Assembly: GCA_035295745.1 (NCBI GenBank)
Contig: DATGIL010000054.1
Location: forward strand, 1-64,000
Reading direction: 5' to 3'
DNA: 64,000 nucleotides
Source of the DNA: JAIQFL01 sp035295745
GTDB lineage: Bacteria > Acidobacteriota > Terriglobia > Bryobacterales > Bryobacteraceae
Shown: one piece after another, positions 1-8,361 of the stretch
Layout: every line of letters begins with the position of its first letter
How positions within the stretch are numbered: position 1 is the first letter of the stretch
Made by a program: the position numbers and the translations under genes
The notes under the pieces: generated by a model
Databases searched by the model: none
What the model saw: only the letters and a program-made list of their open reading frames with translations
What the model was told of the DNA's origin: nothing

Positions 1-343
1 GCTACATGTTCGAACGAGCAATTTACATGGTGGGCTCCTTACATCCCACAAGATCAAGCCAGGCTTATCCTGGCGCACCGCGCGTCAGCAAGCGATCCCG
101 AATCATGAGGGGCGGCGTCGCAAGACGGTGACGAGCCGCGCGCGTCAGCAAGCGATCACTAATCAGAAGGCGGCGACGCTCCCTCACGGTCGCGGCTCGT
201 TGCGAGGCCGCACGCGTCAACAAGCGATGTCCGGATTTTTCACAGCTTGTCAGCAAGCGATCACGAATCATGATGGCGGTGTCGCAAGACTATGACGATC
301 CGTTTGGTGTCACGAAGCGTCTTCCACCGCCTGACTGGGGGAG
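1..343. repeat. Non-coding, dispersed repeat cluster A
   Basis: No credible gene. Four copies of a core reading CGCGTCAGCAAGCGATC or a close variant occur near 81-97, 141-157, 212-228 and 249-262, usually followed by a GAATCATGA-like tail. Positions 177-248 match, in inverse orientation and with few differences, positions 51304-51374. The small open frames here are made of this repeat (recurrent LLTRAA-like peptides) and are not genes. The first 60 bases could be the edge of a neighbouring gene but nothing is recognisable. Confidence 0.75.
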
Positions 344-790
344 TCATCTTGGGGCGGCGCGGGGCTGAAGGCCTACGGACAGGAAGTAAGTCTTGGGAGC
401 ATTTTCGGGCGCGGGCGGGCTCAAGGTCCACCAGGTGACGTGTGGATCGAGCGTGAACACTCCCGCGCACAGAAGAAGGGAGAGGACTGCGCCCGCCCAG
501 AGTAAGCCTTTCAGGATCCGATCTGCTCCCCGCTTGATGGACAGGCGCATCGCCAACGCGATCCAGACCAGTTGACTAAGAAGCGCATAGATCGCAAGGT
601 CGACAATCGCGCGGCCCGCGGCGACCTCGTAGCCGCCAGAGGAAACCAGGCTTGGCGTATACCAGCTCAAAGGAAAGCCGAAGGCGGTGACACGGCCGTT
701 ATCATAGGCTGCGCTGACTCCCATCGTCAGCCAGCAGAAGAGCAACAGGGCTGTAGGAACCGAATACCAGAATATGGCACGCATTCTCAT
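344..790 (-). CDS. Small integral membrane protein, unknown function
   Basis: 148 residues. An N-terminal hydrophobic segment (about residues 5-28) is followed by two more membrane-spanning stretches (about 60-82 and 93-112), then a polar proline-rich tail. No catalytic motif or family is recognised. The start ATG overlaps the stop of the upstream phosphodiester-glycosidase-like gene by four bases (ATGA), so the two are probably translationally coupled and co-transcribed. A second ATG two codons in is an alternative start. Function cannot be stated beyond membrane location. Confidence 0.6.
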   Translation of the reverse strand: MRMRAIFWYSVPTALLLFCWLTMGVSAAYDNGRVTAFGFPLSWYTPSLVSSGGYEVAAGRAIVDLAIYALLSQLVWIALAMRLSIKRGADRILKGLLWAGAVLSLLLCAGVFTLDPHVTWWTLSPPAPENAPKTYFLSVGLQPRAAPR

Positions 791-1587
791 TTGAAGCCAA
801 CCGCTACATTCAGGTACTCGTTCTTGTGGTTGCTCGGGGCGACTTCGATTTTGCCATCGTACCAGAGGGTCGCGGAGTTGCTGCAGTCCATGAAGACCGC
901 GTTTTCCGCTCCCGCCGCAGTGAAAATGGCTCGCACGCCCTTCGCATCAAGGCCGGCGGCGTTGCCATCCTGCTGGACCACCAAGAGAAGCTTCTGCTTG
1001 GCGTTCGAGTAGCCGATGGCCACTTTGCCTACCGAAGCACCCTTGCCGAGGAGCTGCGTGAACATGGCGTTGCTCTTTTCCGTCAGGTACTTCTGATACT
1101 TGGGCTCGACATCTCCAGTCATCGGCGCGTCCGCGGGAACACCGGCTCCATATTGATTGAAGGTGCCGTAAGGCATGCCATTCACCACAATCGGCGCCAC
1201 ACCGCCAACCGCCGCGCAAGAGGTCCCGGGAGGGTCTCCCTGTCCGGACGTGAAGGTGTCGACGCCACAAGTATTCTGCGAAAAGTAGAACTTTCCAGGC
1301 GACGAGGAGCCCGCGATCTGTTTCCCCTGTTCGATCACTTCACCGATCGGTTTGGATTCGCTCGGGTCAAGAGGGCCGCTTGTGATCTGAACGGCAATGG
1401 AGTTGAAACTGGACAGATCCGTGAAACTGCCGTTGACCACCACCTTGAGCTTCTGAGCCTTGGCTTCACGGCTCACGAAGTCAGTGAAGTACTCCTTGGA
1501 GGTACGAGTCAGTGTAACCATGTCCACTTTGCCCGTCGCCTCGATCAGATACAGGGCGCCGATTCTAGTCAACTTGAAGGTCGCCAT
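787..1587 (-). CDS. Phosphodiester glycosidase-like (NAGPA/DUF2233-type) protein
   Basis: 266 residues from the ATG at 1587, chosen because AGGAGG lies just upstream; an in-frame extension of 29 codons has no such site. Family-like features are VVNGSFTDL near residue 50, a central block with NGMPYG, and near the C-terminus a stretch of the form GYSNAK...GVRAIFTAAGAENAVFMD then CSNSATLWYDG. This resembles the closing half of the phosphodiester-glycosidase fold (lGa-dAvnlDGG-S), though the usual DGGGS is changed to DCSNS. No signal peptide is obvious. Identity rests on remote similarity only. Confidence 0.5.
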   Translation of the reverse strand: MATFKLTRIGALYLIEATGKVDMVTLTRTSKEYFTDFVSREAKAQKLKVVVNGSFTDLSSFNSIAVQITSGPLDPSESKPIGEVIEQGKQIAGSSSPGKFYFSQNTCGVDTFTSGQGDPPGTSCAAVGGVAPIVVNGMPYGTFNQYGAGVPADAPMTGDVEPKYQKYLTEKSNAMFTQLLGKGASVGKVAIGYSNAKQKLLLVVQQDGNAAGLDAKGVRAIFTAAGAENAVFMDCSNSATLWYDGKIEVAPSNHKNEYLNVAVGFK

Positions 1588-1722
1588 GCTGGCCCTCCTG
1601 TCACTGGAGCGTACCACGGGAAGCAGAATTTTCTCGGGCGGAATTCGGCTTGGCGATAAAACGGGTACTGCCAAGTCTGGTACTGGAAGAGATCAGGACT
1701 AGCGCGTAGCTAGCGACGTGGC

Positions 1723-1743
1723 ACCCGTCGGAGTCCGACGGGT
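1723..1743. repeat. Perfect 21-bp palindrome, copy 1
   Basis: Two 10-base arms, ACCCGTCGGA and TCCGACGGGT, around a single G. The 17-base core CCGTCGGAGTCCGACGG recurs 54 bp downstream. It lies about 136-156 bp upstream of the minus-strand start at 1587. It could be an operator half of a pair, a REP-type element or a bidirectional hairpin. Confidence 0.7.
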
Positions 1744-1776
1744 CCGCCTCTGCACTTTCAATAACTTACAGAGAAT

Positions 1777-1797
1777 TTCCGTCGGAGTCCGACGGAA
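1777..1797. repeat. Perfect 21-bp palindrome, copy 2
   Basis: Arms TTCCGTCGGA and TCCGACGGAA around a single G, with the same 17-base core as the element at 1723. Only the outer two bases of each arm differ and they co-vary to keep pairing (ACCC/GGGT against TTCC/GGAA), which favours conservation of the dyad itself. Confidence 0.7.
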
Positions 1798-2628
1798 TTA
1801 TCTTGAGGTGCCTGGAATCTGGTCGTGGCGGCGCGGGACTGAAGAAGGTCAGAGCGAGGCTGGCAAAGACGGCAAGGGCGACTCTGCTATTCGCTCATGT
1901 CTACTTAGTACACCGTTTCGGAAATACGGTTCTCGTATTTTTGGCAAGAACACTCCCTTACGGTCGTGGCTCGACACTACCCCAATGCGTTCGCGGGATA
2001 CTTGCGCTTGCGATCAGCGCGCGTCACGGTCGGCTCGTAAGTTCGCGCGATACTTGCGCTTGCGAGCCGCGCGCGTAAGCAAGCGATCTTTGACTGCTTT
2101 TAGCGGCGTAGCGGCAACGCTCCCTCACGGTCGCGGCTCGTAAGCTGCAAATACGGTCGCGCGATACTTGCGCTTGCGAGCCGCGCGTCAGCAAGCGATC
2201 TGGCGATATGCCGGCGGACTTCTGAAACCAAGTACCTAGCTTGCGGCCGGACTGAGACACGCGCCTCCGTTTCGACGTTGACGTCGTTGAAGCCATGCGG
2301 CACTGCGCGACGGGCAGATCGTTTCTGGGATGGCGGAGGCCACAAAGGGGGTCTGTACGAATGACTCGTATCTTCACTGCGCTGCAAAAGTGCTCCGGGC
2401 TCAAACGGAAGCGTGAAGCGCTACCGACACAACGATCGTGATTCCAACTACTGCGGGCCGCGCGCGCCGGCAAGCGACCACTCATCAGAGGGCGAAGACG
2501 CTCCCTCAGGCCCAGCCATCAATCTTCGACCGGATCCACCCGATCTATAGAAAATCTACAAAGACTTAGCCTCGCCGCGCCGCTTGACTTCCCTACAGCG
2601 CGGGATGTATTGTGCCAGACTAAACGCC

Positions 2629-4377
2629 ATGCAGCGTCTCAAACCAGTGGACGTGGTGATCGCCGGCGGGGGATGGGTTGGACTAGTGATGGCAAAGGAG
2701 ATCGCCACCCGGACCTCCCTTTCTGTCGTGGTGCTCGAGCGCGGGCCTGCGCGAAAGCTCCGCGACTACGTGAACGGGATGGACGAGGTCGACCACACCC
2801 TTCGCTTCAAGCTGATGCAGAACCTGGCGGAAGAAACAACCACGCATCGCCACGCGGTAGGCCAGACGGCGCTCCCCATACGGCAATATGGATCGTTCAA
2901 TCCTGGTACCGGAGTCGGCGGCGCGGGCGAACATTGGGGCGGCCTCGCGTATCGCTATCTTCCCGATCAGTTCCACCTGGCGACGGCGATGCGCGAGAAA
3001 TACGGTAAAAAGCTGCCCGAAGATCTCGACGTGCGCGACTGGGGCGTGAGCTATGAGGAACTGGAGCCTTACTATTGGCGCGCCGAGCAGATGATGGGAA
3101 TCGGCGGCAAGGCCGGCAATCTGCGCGGGCAGATTCTCGATGGTGGCAATCCGTTCGAGGGGCCGCGGTCGCACGAGTTTCCCAATCCTCCTCATCGCCC
3201 GACGTGGCTGGTGTCGCACTTCTCCAAGTCTGCTCGCGAATTGGGATATCACCCCTTCCCTACCCCCCACGCCACACTGAGCCAGACGTATCGGAATCCG
3301 GATGGAATTACGCGCTCGGGATGCGCCTACTGCGGCTACTGCTTGCGCTATGGGTGCATGATCGGCGCCAAGGCGCAACCCACCAACACGCTGCTGCCGC
3401 TGCTGACGAATCGCAAGAGCGTCTCGCTGCGTACGGGATGTTCGGCGCGCCGGATCGTTCACCATGATGGAAAGGCCCAAGGCGTGACCTACATGGACGA
3501 GACGGGCGCCGAAGTGGAGCAACCCGCGCACGTCGTGATCGTGGCCTCTTGGACGTTGAACAACAATCGCTTGCTGATGCTGTCGAAGATCGGTGAGCCT
3601 TACGATCCCGCGACACGCACTGGTACGCTCGGCCGAAATCTCACACACCAGGTGAGCGCGGCGACGCCGATCTTCTTCGACCGTCCGCTGAATTCCTTCA
3701 TGGGGGCGGGTGGCCTGGGCGCTACGCTGGCCGACTTTGACGGCGACCACGGACTCGAATCGTTCGACGTGCTGCGGGGCTGCCATATTCGCATCGCCAG
3801 CGGAGGGGAAGCGCCGATTGCTTCGTTCGGGCGGATTCCGCCTGGAGAGACGAGTGCGAATTGGGGTTCGGCATGGAAGAAGGCGGCGCTGAAATGGTGG
3901 GACCGGTCGGCCAGCATCACGAGCGAGGCCGAGCACTTGCCTTATCGGCAGAACTTCCTTGACCTCGATCCGACTTACACCGACAAGTTCGGGGATCCGC
4001 TCGCCCGTATGACTCTCGATTGGACCGATCATGAGCGGCGGCAGGCGGACATGGCGGAGAAGATTCAGGCGCGAGTCGCCAATGCGATGGGAGTCAAGGC
4101 TGGCAGCCCTGCGCGCCGGGTGGGCGCCCACTATTCGACCGTGGATTACCAGAGCAGCCACGTTTCGGGCGGGGTCGTGGCCGGAACATCACCGGAGACC
4201 AGCGTGCTGAATCCCTGGTTGCAACACTGGCGAGTCCCTAATCTCTGGGTGATTGGGGCCTCGGCATTTCCCCAGAACTCTTCGGGCAATCCCACCATGA
4301 CGATTGTCGCGATGGCTTATCGGGCGGCTGACACGATGATCGAGCGATACTTAAAGCATCCGGGGCCATTGGCATGA
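2629..4377 (+). CDS. GMC-type FAD dehydrogenase, large subunit (gluconate/sugar dehydrogenase-like)
   Basis: 582 residues from the ATG at 2629; upstream in-frame TTG (2584) and ATG (2605) are possible but only prepend residues before the FAD fold. The Rossmann motif GGGWVG is near residue 12, a GAGEHWGG-type flavin loop near residue 100, and the C-terminal GMC block (SGNPTM) near residue 560. A cysteine cluster C232-x2-C235-x2-C238-x4-C243 resembles the Fe-S ligands of three-subunit sugar dehydrogenases (known for FAD-glucose dehydrogenase). It oxidises a sugar or polyol hydroxyl and is probably periplasmic with its partner subunit. It overlaps the next gene by ATGA. No cytochrome c subunit gene is adjacent. 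Confidence 0.85.
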   Translation: MQRLKPVDVVIAGGGWVGLVMAKEIATRTSLSVVVLERGPARKLRDYVNGMDEVDHTLRFKLMQNLAEETTTHRHAVGQTALPIRQYGSFNPGTGVGGAGEHWGGLAYRYLPDQFHLATAMREKYGKKLPEDLDVRDWGVSYEELEPYYWRAEQMMGIGGKAGNLRGQILDGGNPFEGPRSHEFPNPPHRPTWLVSHFSKSARELGYHPFPTPHATLSQTYRNPDGITRSGCAYCGYCLRYGCMIGAKAQPTNTLLPLLTNRKSVSLRTGCSARRIVHHDGKAQGVTYMDETGAEVEQPAHVVIVASWTLNNNRLLMLSKIGEPYDPATRTGTLGRNLTHQVSAATPIFFDRPLNSFMGAGGLGATLADFDGDHGLESFDVLRGCHIRIASGGEAPIASFGRIPPGETSANWGSAWKKAALKWWDRSASITSEAEHLPYRQNFLDLDPTYTDKFGDPLARMTLDWTDHERRQADMAEKIQARVANAMGVKAGSPARRVGAHYSTVDYQSSHVSGGVVAGTSPETSVLNPWLQHWRVPNLWVIGASAFPQNSSGNPTMTIVAMAYRAADTMIERYLKHPGPLA

Positions 4378-5036
4378 AAAGGCGGGAGTTCCTGGTGATG
4401 CCAGCCAAGAGTCTGGGGGGCCTGCTTCTGTACACTCTGGCGCGCGAGCCGATCCGGCTCCAGGCTCAGGACGGCAATCTGCGGGTCCCGCTTCGTTTCT
4501 TCACGGCGGCGGAAGCGCGGGTGGTGTCGGCGGCTTGCGAGCGCATCTTTCCCGCAGACGAGAGCGGCCCGGGGGCCACTGAAGCCGGGGTGGTGATCTA
4601 CATCGACCGGCAGTTGGCTGGTCCTTATGGCCGCGATAAATATCGATACACCAAGGGGCCGTGGGTGGAATCCATGCCCGAACACGGGTACCAGGGGAAG
4701 GCCACGCCGCGGGATATCTATCGCGAGGGAATCCAGTCACTCGGAGATTTTGAATCGCTACCGGCGGTCCAGCAGGATGCCAGGCTGCATGCCATCGAGA
4801 AGACGGCGTTTTTTCAATTACTGCGGCGGCATACCCTGGAAGGGCTGTTGAGCGACCCGATGCATGGCGGCAATGCGGGGATGATCGGGTGGCAACTGAT
4901 CGGGTACCCCGGCCCGCGTATGAGCTATCGGGACGAGATCGGGCAGGACAACGGCGAAGCGTGGCGACGCAAGCCGGTGAGCCTCGCCGAGGCCCTGGGC
5001 CACCCGGTCATCGGCTGGGAGGAAGAGAAAGACTGA
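4374..5036 (+). CDS. Gluconate 2-dehydrogenase subunit 3 family protein
   Basis: 220 residues. The N-terminus has a Tat-like signal (KRREFL, then a hydrophobic run to about residue 32), as expected for the small subunit that carries the folded GMC catalytic subunit across the membrane. The body has the subunit-3 pattern: LRFFTAAEARVVSAACERIFP near residue 40 and a GWQLIGYPGP segment near residue 170. The start overlaps the dehydrogenase stop by four bases, so expression is coupled. It acts with the preceding GMC enzyme in the periplasm. Confidence 0.85.
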   Translation: MKRREFLVMPAKSLGGLLLYTLAREPIRLQAQDGNLRVPLRFFTAAEARVVSAACERIFPADESGPGATEAGVVIYIDRQLAGPYGRDKYRYTKGPWVESMPEHGYQGKATPRDIYREGIQSLGDFESLPAVQQDARLHAIEKTAFFQLLRRHTLEGLLSDPMHGGNAGMIGWQLIGYPGPRMSYRDEIGQDNGEAWRRKPVSLAEALGHPVIGWEEEKD

Positions 5037-5107
5037 CCTCGCAGTACCCGTTTAATCACCATTGTTAATACATCCTTGGCCCCTTTCGAGTGCTAGAGTC
5101 GGGTGCG

Positions 5108-7438
5108 ATGCCCACGCTCTCTCGCCGGCGGACGTTGCTCCGATGGATGTTTCTGGGCATCGGACTGCTCCTCCTGTTCGGCGGCAGCGCCTTATTGCAA
5201 GCGACCTTTCAATCAGAGGCCGAAGCGTTCTTTCCGGAGGACGTCGATCGTCAGAACCTGTTCGTGAGTGTGATGGCGGTGGTCAATCTGGCGGCCGCAA
5301 CGCTGTCGTTGATTACGGCTTGGGCTCTGAAGCGGAGCCGCCCGTGGGAGCGGTGGACCGGCATCTGCGTATCCTTGCTGCTGATTGCCATGTTCCCTTG
5401 GATGACCCTGGCTGGCCTGTTCGGTCTTTTCACGCTGACGAAGAACCCGCCAGCACCGGAGAAGGTCGAGAATCCGGCAACTGCGGCGCTAGCTCGAAAG
5501 TCGAAAGATTACTGGATCGCCAAAAAGAGATCGAAAGCGCAGGGATGGGCCATCGGCATCCTGGCAGCCGTAGGCATGACGTCCTTCGGTGGAGTGGGCA
5601 TCTACGCCGAGCACTTAAAGATGCACGGATGGAACCTGGGATGGATCTTCCTGCCCGTGCTATTCCTGATCGATGTGACGGTCCACGAGTCGGGGCACGC
5701 GATCGTGGCGTGGGCTCTCTACAACCGGCTCCGGGCGGTGAATATCGGTCCGTTCACTTTCCGGGATTTTGGGCGTGGCTACCAGTTCCATTTCGATTGG
5801 CGGCGTCTTTTCGCCACTGGAGGCTTCGTCAGTTCGGCGCCCACCACGGGCGCCAATCTCAGGTTCAAGTTCATCGCCGAAGTGGCGGGAGGGCCCCTCG
5901 CGGCGTTGCTGAACGCGCTGATCATGACGGCGATCTTCCTCTCGTTGCCCGGAACGCGCTTTGAGGCCATGTGGTGGTTTCCCGGATTCCTCGCACCGAT
6001 CGCATTTTTCGACTTCGTCGTGAATCTGATTCCCTTCGGGTATTGCGACGGCAGCATGCTCTTCCACCTCATCTTCATGACCCACGGAGGGCGCTTGCTG
6101 CTGAACCGGAACGCCTTGACCAAGTACAGCGAGGACGCCATGGAACTCCGCAACCGGGCAGATTATCGGAACGAGGCGGCATTGTGGAGCAAAGCCCTGG
6201 AAGAAGCGCTCGCGTGCGGCGAGCAGAACGCCCTGGTGGTCGCGATCTGCTACGAACGCCAGGGTCGGGTCAGCGTTGCTTTAGGAGACTGGCCCTCAGC
6301 CGAAGAATATTGCCGCAAAGCACTCACCTTCGAGGCTGAGTGTGCGTTCGAGAACGCGTTAGCGGTGAATTCGTGGGCCTTGCTGCAGCGCGCGGCCCTG
6401 GAGCGCCACCACATCATGGAGGTCGGCCGATCGTATCCTCCCCTGCTACGGGCGCTCGAAGACCGAAGGAAGAAGATCCGGGACCGTGTGGAACTGGGAG
6501 TCACGAGCATCATGCTAGGCCGTGCGCACGCCCGTGCGGCCGATTTCGGCAAGGCTCTGGAGGAAGCCCGCACGGCAATCCGGGTTCTCCCGCCGGGCCC
6601 TGAACGGTCGGTTCTCTTCGCGGAGGCGTGGTCAATCCAGGCCCAGGCCGAGTTGGCGCTTGGTGACGTGGGGAACGCCCTCGCGTCCGTTGCCCAAGCA
6701 GAGGAGATGCTGCGCTCGCCAGACCTGCCGTCAACCCAACGGCACGTCGCGTGGGATGAGTTTGGCCAAATCGGAGAAGATCTCTGGCGACAGGGCGAAT
6801 CGCAGGTATCCCTCGACATCCTGAGTGAAGTGATCGCCCGTTTGCAATCTTACGGCGCCACCGATGCCGCCGCGCGATATCAAATTAAGCTCGCGGGCGC
6901 GCAGCGGGAACTCGGCAACCTGGAGGATGCGTGGAAATGTCTCCCAGAGGACCGCGACCTGCCAATCTCCCACTTGCGATCCCTGCTGTTGGAACGAGCG
7001 CGCCTGCACCTGGCAGGCGGCCGTCCAGAAGCCGCAATTCGCGAGTGTGAATGCTTGATCCCACTTTGGGAATCTGAGCCGGAGCGAGCCATAACCCAGG
7101 GCGTGCTCGCAGAAGCCTGTCTGGAGTTGAACGACTTTGCACAGGCGGCATCACTCGCCCGCCAGGCGGCCGATATTCTGGGCCCCTGGCACCACTACGA
7201 GTCAGCCGCATGCCTGGTGACACTGGCAATCGCCGAATGGAAGAGTGGCAGTGAGTGGGAGCCGTTATACGCCAACGAAGCGCACAGCGTCATTCAATCC
7301 GACGTGCTGTTGCGGCCGGCGGCCAAAGCACGTCTCCTGGAATCGCAAATATCGCGTCTGAAACGGCACGGCCGGCAACCCGAGTTACTGCATATTGCTG
7401 CGAGCAACACTCCAGTGGCAGCCGCCGCAGTCGCCTAA
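5108..7438 (+). CDS. M50-type membrane metalloprotease with C-terminal TPR-like region
   Basis: 776 residues from the ATG at 5108 (an in-frame GTG at 5090 is the alternative; neither has a strong ribosome site). The N-terminal third is membrane-embedded. Zinc motif HESGH is at residues 193-197 and the second site-2-protease motif, NLIPFGYCDG, has its metal-binding Asp at 314. This pair is diagnostic of the M50 family. From about residue 345 on it is soluble and made of helical TPR-like repeats (about 430 residues), with many A-x4-A-x2 patterns. Expected role: intramembrane proteolysis of a regulatory substrate, with the TPR region recruiting it. No PDZ domain is seen. Confidence 0.75.
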   Translation: MPTLSRRRTLLRWMFLGIGLLLLFGGSALLQATFQSEAEAFFPEDVDRQNLFVSVMAVVNLAAATLSLITAWALKRSRPWERWTGICVSLLLIAMFPWMTLAGLFGLFTLTKNPPAPEKVENPATAALARKSKDYWIAKKRSKAQGWAIGILAAVGMTSFGGVGIYAEHLKMHGWNLGWIFLPVLFLIDVTVHESGHAIVAWALYNRLRAVNIGPFTFRDFGRGYQFHFDWRRLFATGGFVSSAPTTGANLRFKFIAEVAGGPLAALLNALIMTAIFLSLPGTRFEAMWWFPGFLAPIAFFDFVVNLIPFGYCDGSMLFHLIFMTHGGRLLLNRNALTKYSEDAMELRNRADYRNEAALWSKALEEALACGEQNALVVAICYERQGRVSVALGDWPSAEEYCRKALTFEAECAFENALAVNSWALLQRAALERHHIMEVGRSYPPLLRALEDRRKKIRDRVELGVTSIMLGRAHARAADFGKALEEARTAIRVLPPGPERSVLFAEAWSIQAQAELALGDVGNALASVAQAEEMLRSPDLPSTQRHVAWDEFGQIGEDLWRQGESQVSLDILSEVIARLQSYGATDAAARYQIKLAGAQRELGNLEDAWKCLPEDRDLPISHLRSLLLERARLHLAGGRPEAAIRECECLIPLWESEPERAITQGVLAEACLELNDFAQAASLARQAADILGPWHHYESAACLVTLAIAEWKSGSEWEPLYANEAHSVIQSDVLLRPAAKARLLESQISRLKRHGRQPELLHIAASNTPVAAAAVA

Positions 7439-7533
7439 AAACAGCCAGACACGTCCTATTTGGCACGCGCGCGACCGGTAAAACATGGTAAAAACGAACT
7501 CAGCAGGCGGTTATTGCGGAAAGGAGACCATCG

Positions 7534-8361
7534 ATGCAATATCGCTCGACGCGTATCGTTTTGGGGGGATTGAGCTGTTTTCTGCTCGCATTGGCACCGG
7601 CGTTCGCGGACACGGCTGCCGGTATGCAGGCCTTCAGGGCCAAGGAGTACGGCAAGGCGTTCAATGAATGGAAGGCAGCGGCCGACGCCGGGCAGGCGGA
7701 GGCGCAGTTCGATCTCGGAGTGTTGTACGCACAGGGCCTGGGAGTGCAGCGCGATTTGACCGCCGCCGAGCGCTGGTATCGGAAGGCAGCCGAGCAAGGC
7801 AACGCCGAAGCCGAATTCGCTCTGGGACAGATGTATTCCCGTGGATGGGGCATTCCCCGCGACCAGCAGGACGCGCTCCGCTGGTTTGAGATGGCCGGTC
7901 AACCCGATTCGGATGGTCCCGCCACGGATTGGTCATTGCTTGACGGTTACGGCATGCAGCAGGATCAGAAGCAGGCCGCTTATTGGTATGAACTCGCCGC
8001 GCAGAAAGGTCATGCGGAAGCGCAGTTCAATCTGGGCCGCCTTTATGCGGAAGGAAAAGGTGGCATCCCGCACGATGAGGAGCAGGCGGTCCGCTGGGTA
8101 CGCGCGGCAGCCAGCCAGGGATATCCTCCGGCCCTCGCGAGGCTCGGCATCCGCTACGCCAATGGAATGGGAATCGCTCAGGACAGCAAGCGAGCTTATT
8201 TCTGGCTGACATTGGCTTACCTTCACGGCGATAAGAGCGTCGAGAAGCTGCGTTCCGCGCAAGCCGCCAAGCTTTCCGCAGAAGAAGTTTCGGCGTCGGA
8301 CCAGGCTGCGCAGAATTGGAAGCCGCGGACCTTCGCCGCCGCCAAAAAACAGGATCGTTGA
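7534..8361 (+). CDS. Secreted Sel1-repeat protein
   Basis: 275 residues with a clean ribosome site (AAAGGAG 7 bases before the ATG) and a signal peptide ending near residue 25 (PAFADTA). The body is five to six Sel1/TPR-like repeats of about 36 residues with the pattern A-QF-LG-LYA-G-GV-D--A--WY-KAA-QG. Such proteins act as scaffolds in envelope stress or secretion. It overlaps the next gene by one base (TGATG), so the two form an operon. Confidence 0.85.
   Translation: MQYRSTRIVLGGLSCFLLALAPAFADTAAGMQAFRAKEYGKAFNEWKAAADAGQAEAQFDLGVLYAQGLGVQRDLTAAERWYRKAAEQGNAEAEFALGQMYSRGWGIPRDQQDALRWFEMAGQPDSDGPATDWSLLDGYGMQQDQKQAAYWYELAAQKGHAEAQFNLGRLYAEGKGGIPHDEEQAVRWVRAAASQGYPPALARLGIRYANGMGIAQDSKRAYFWLTLAYLHGDKSVEKLRSAQAAKLSAEEVSASDQAAQNWKPRTFAAAKKQDR

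Larger units (their letters stand above)
1588..2628. repeat. Non-coding region with palindromes and repeat cluster B
   Basis: Over 1 kb with no credible gene. It holds two perfect palindromes (listed separately) and a repeat cluster. CGCGATACTTGCGCTTGCGA occurs twice, near 2045 and 2159. The GCGTMAGCAAGCGATC core occurs at 2071-2087 and 2183-2200, with a diverged copy at 2461-2479. CTCCCTCACGGTCGCGGCTC-type segments lie near 2120 and, diverged, near 1960. These belong to the same family as the repeats at the window start, at 9.7-10.0 kb and at 51.2-51.4 kb. Open frames here are composed of repeat sequence. Confidence 0.7.

Noticed and set aside
1803..2143. Small genes in the 1.8-2.1 kb stretch
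   Set aside because: Frames consist of dispersed repeat sequence and change frame between copies; no ribosome sites or family motifs.
2683..4161. Long minus-strand open frame of 492 codons
   Set aside because: It lies entirely opposite the GMC dehydrogenase, whose frame shows clear domain motifs; the antisense frame has none and is typical of high-GC shadow frames.
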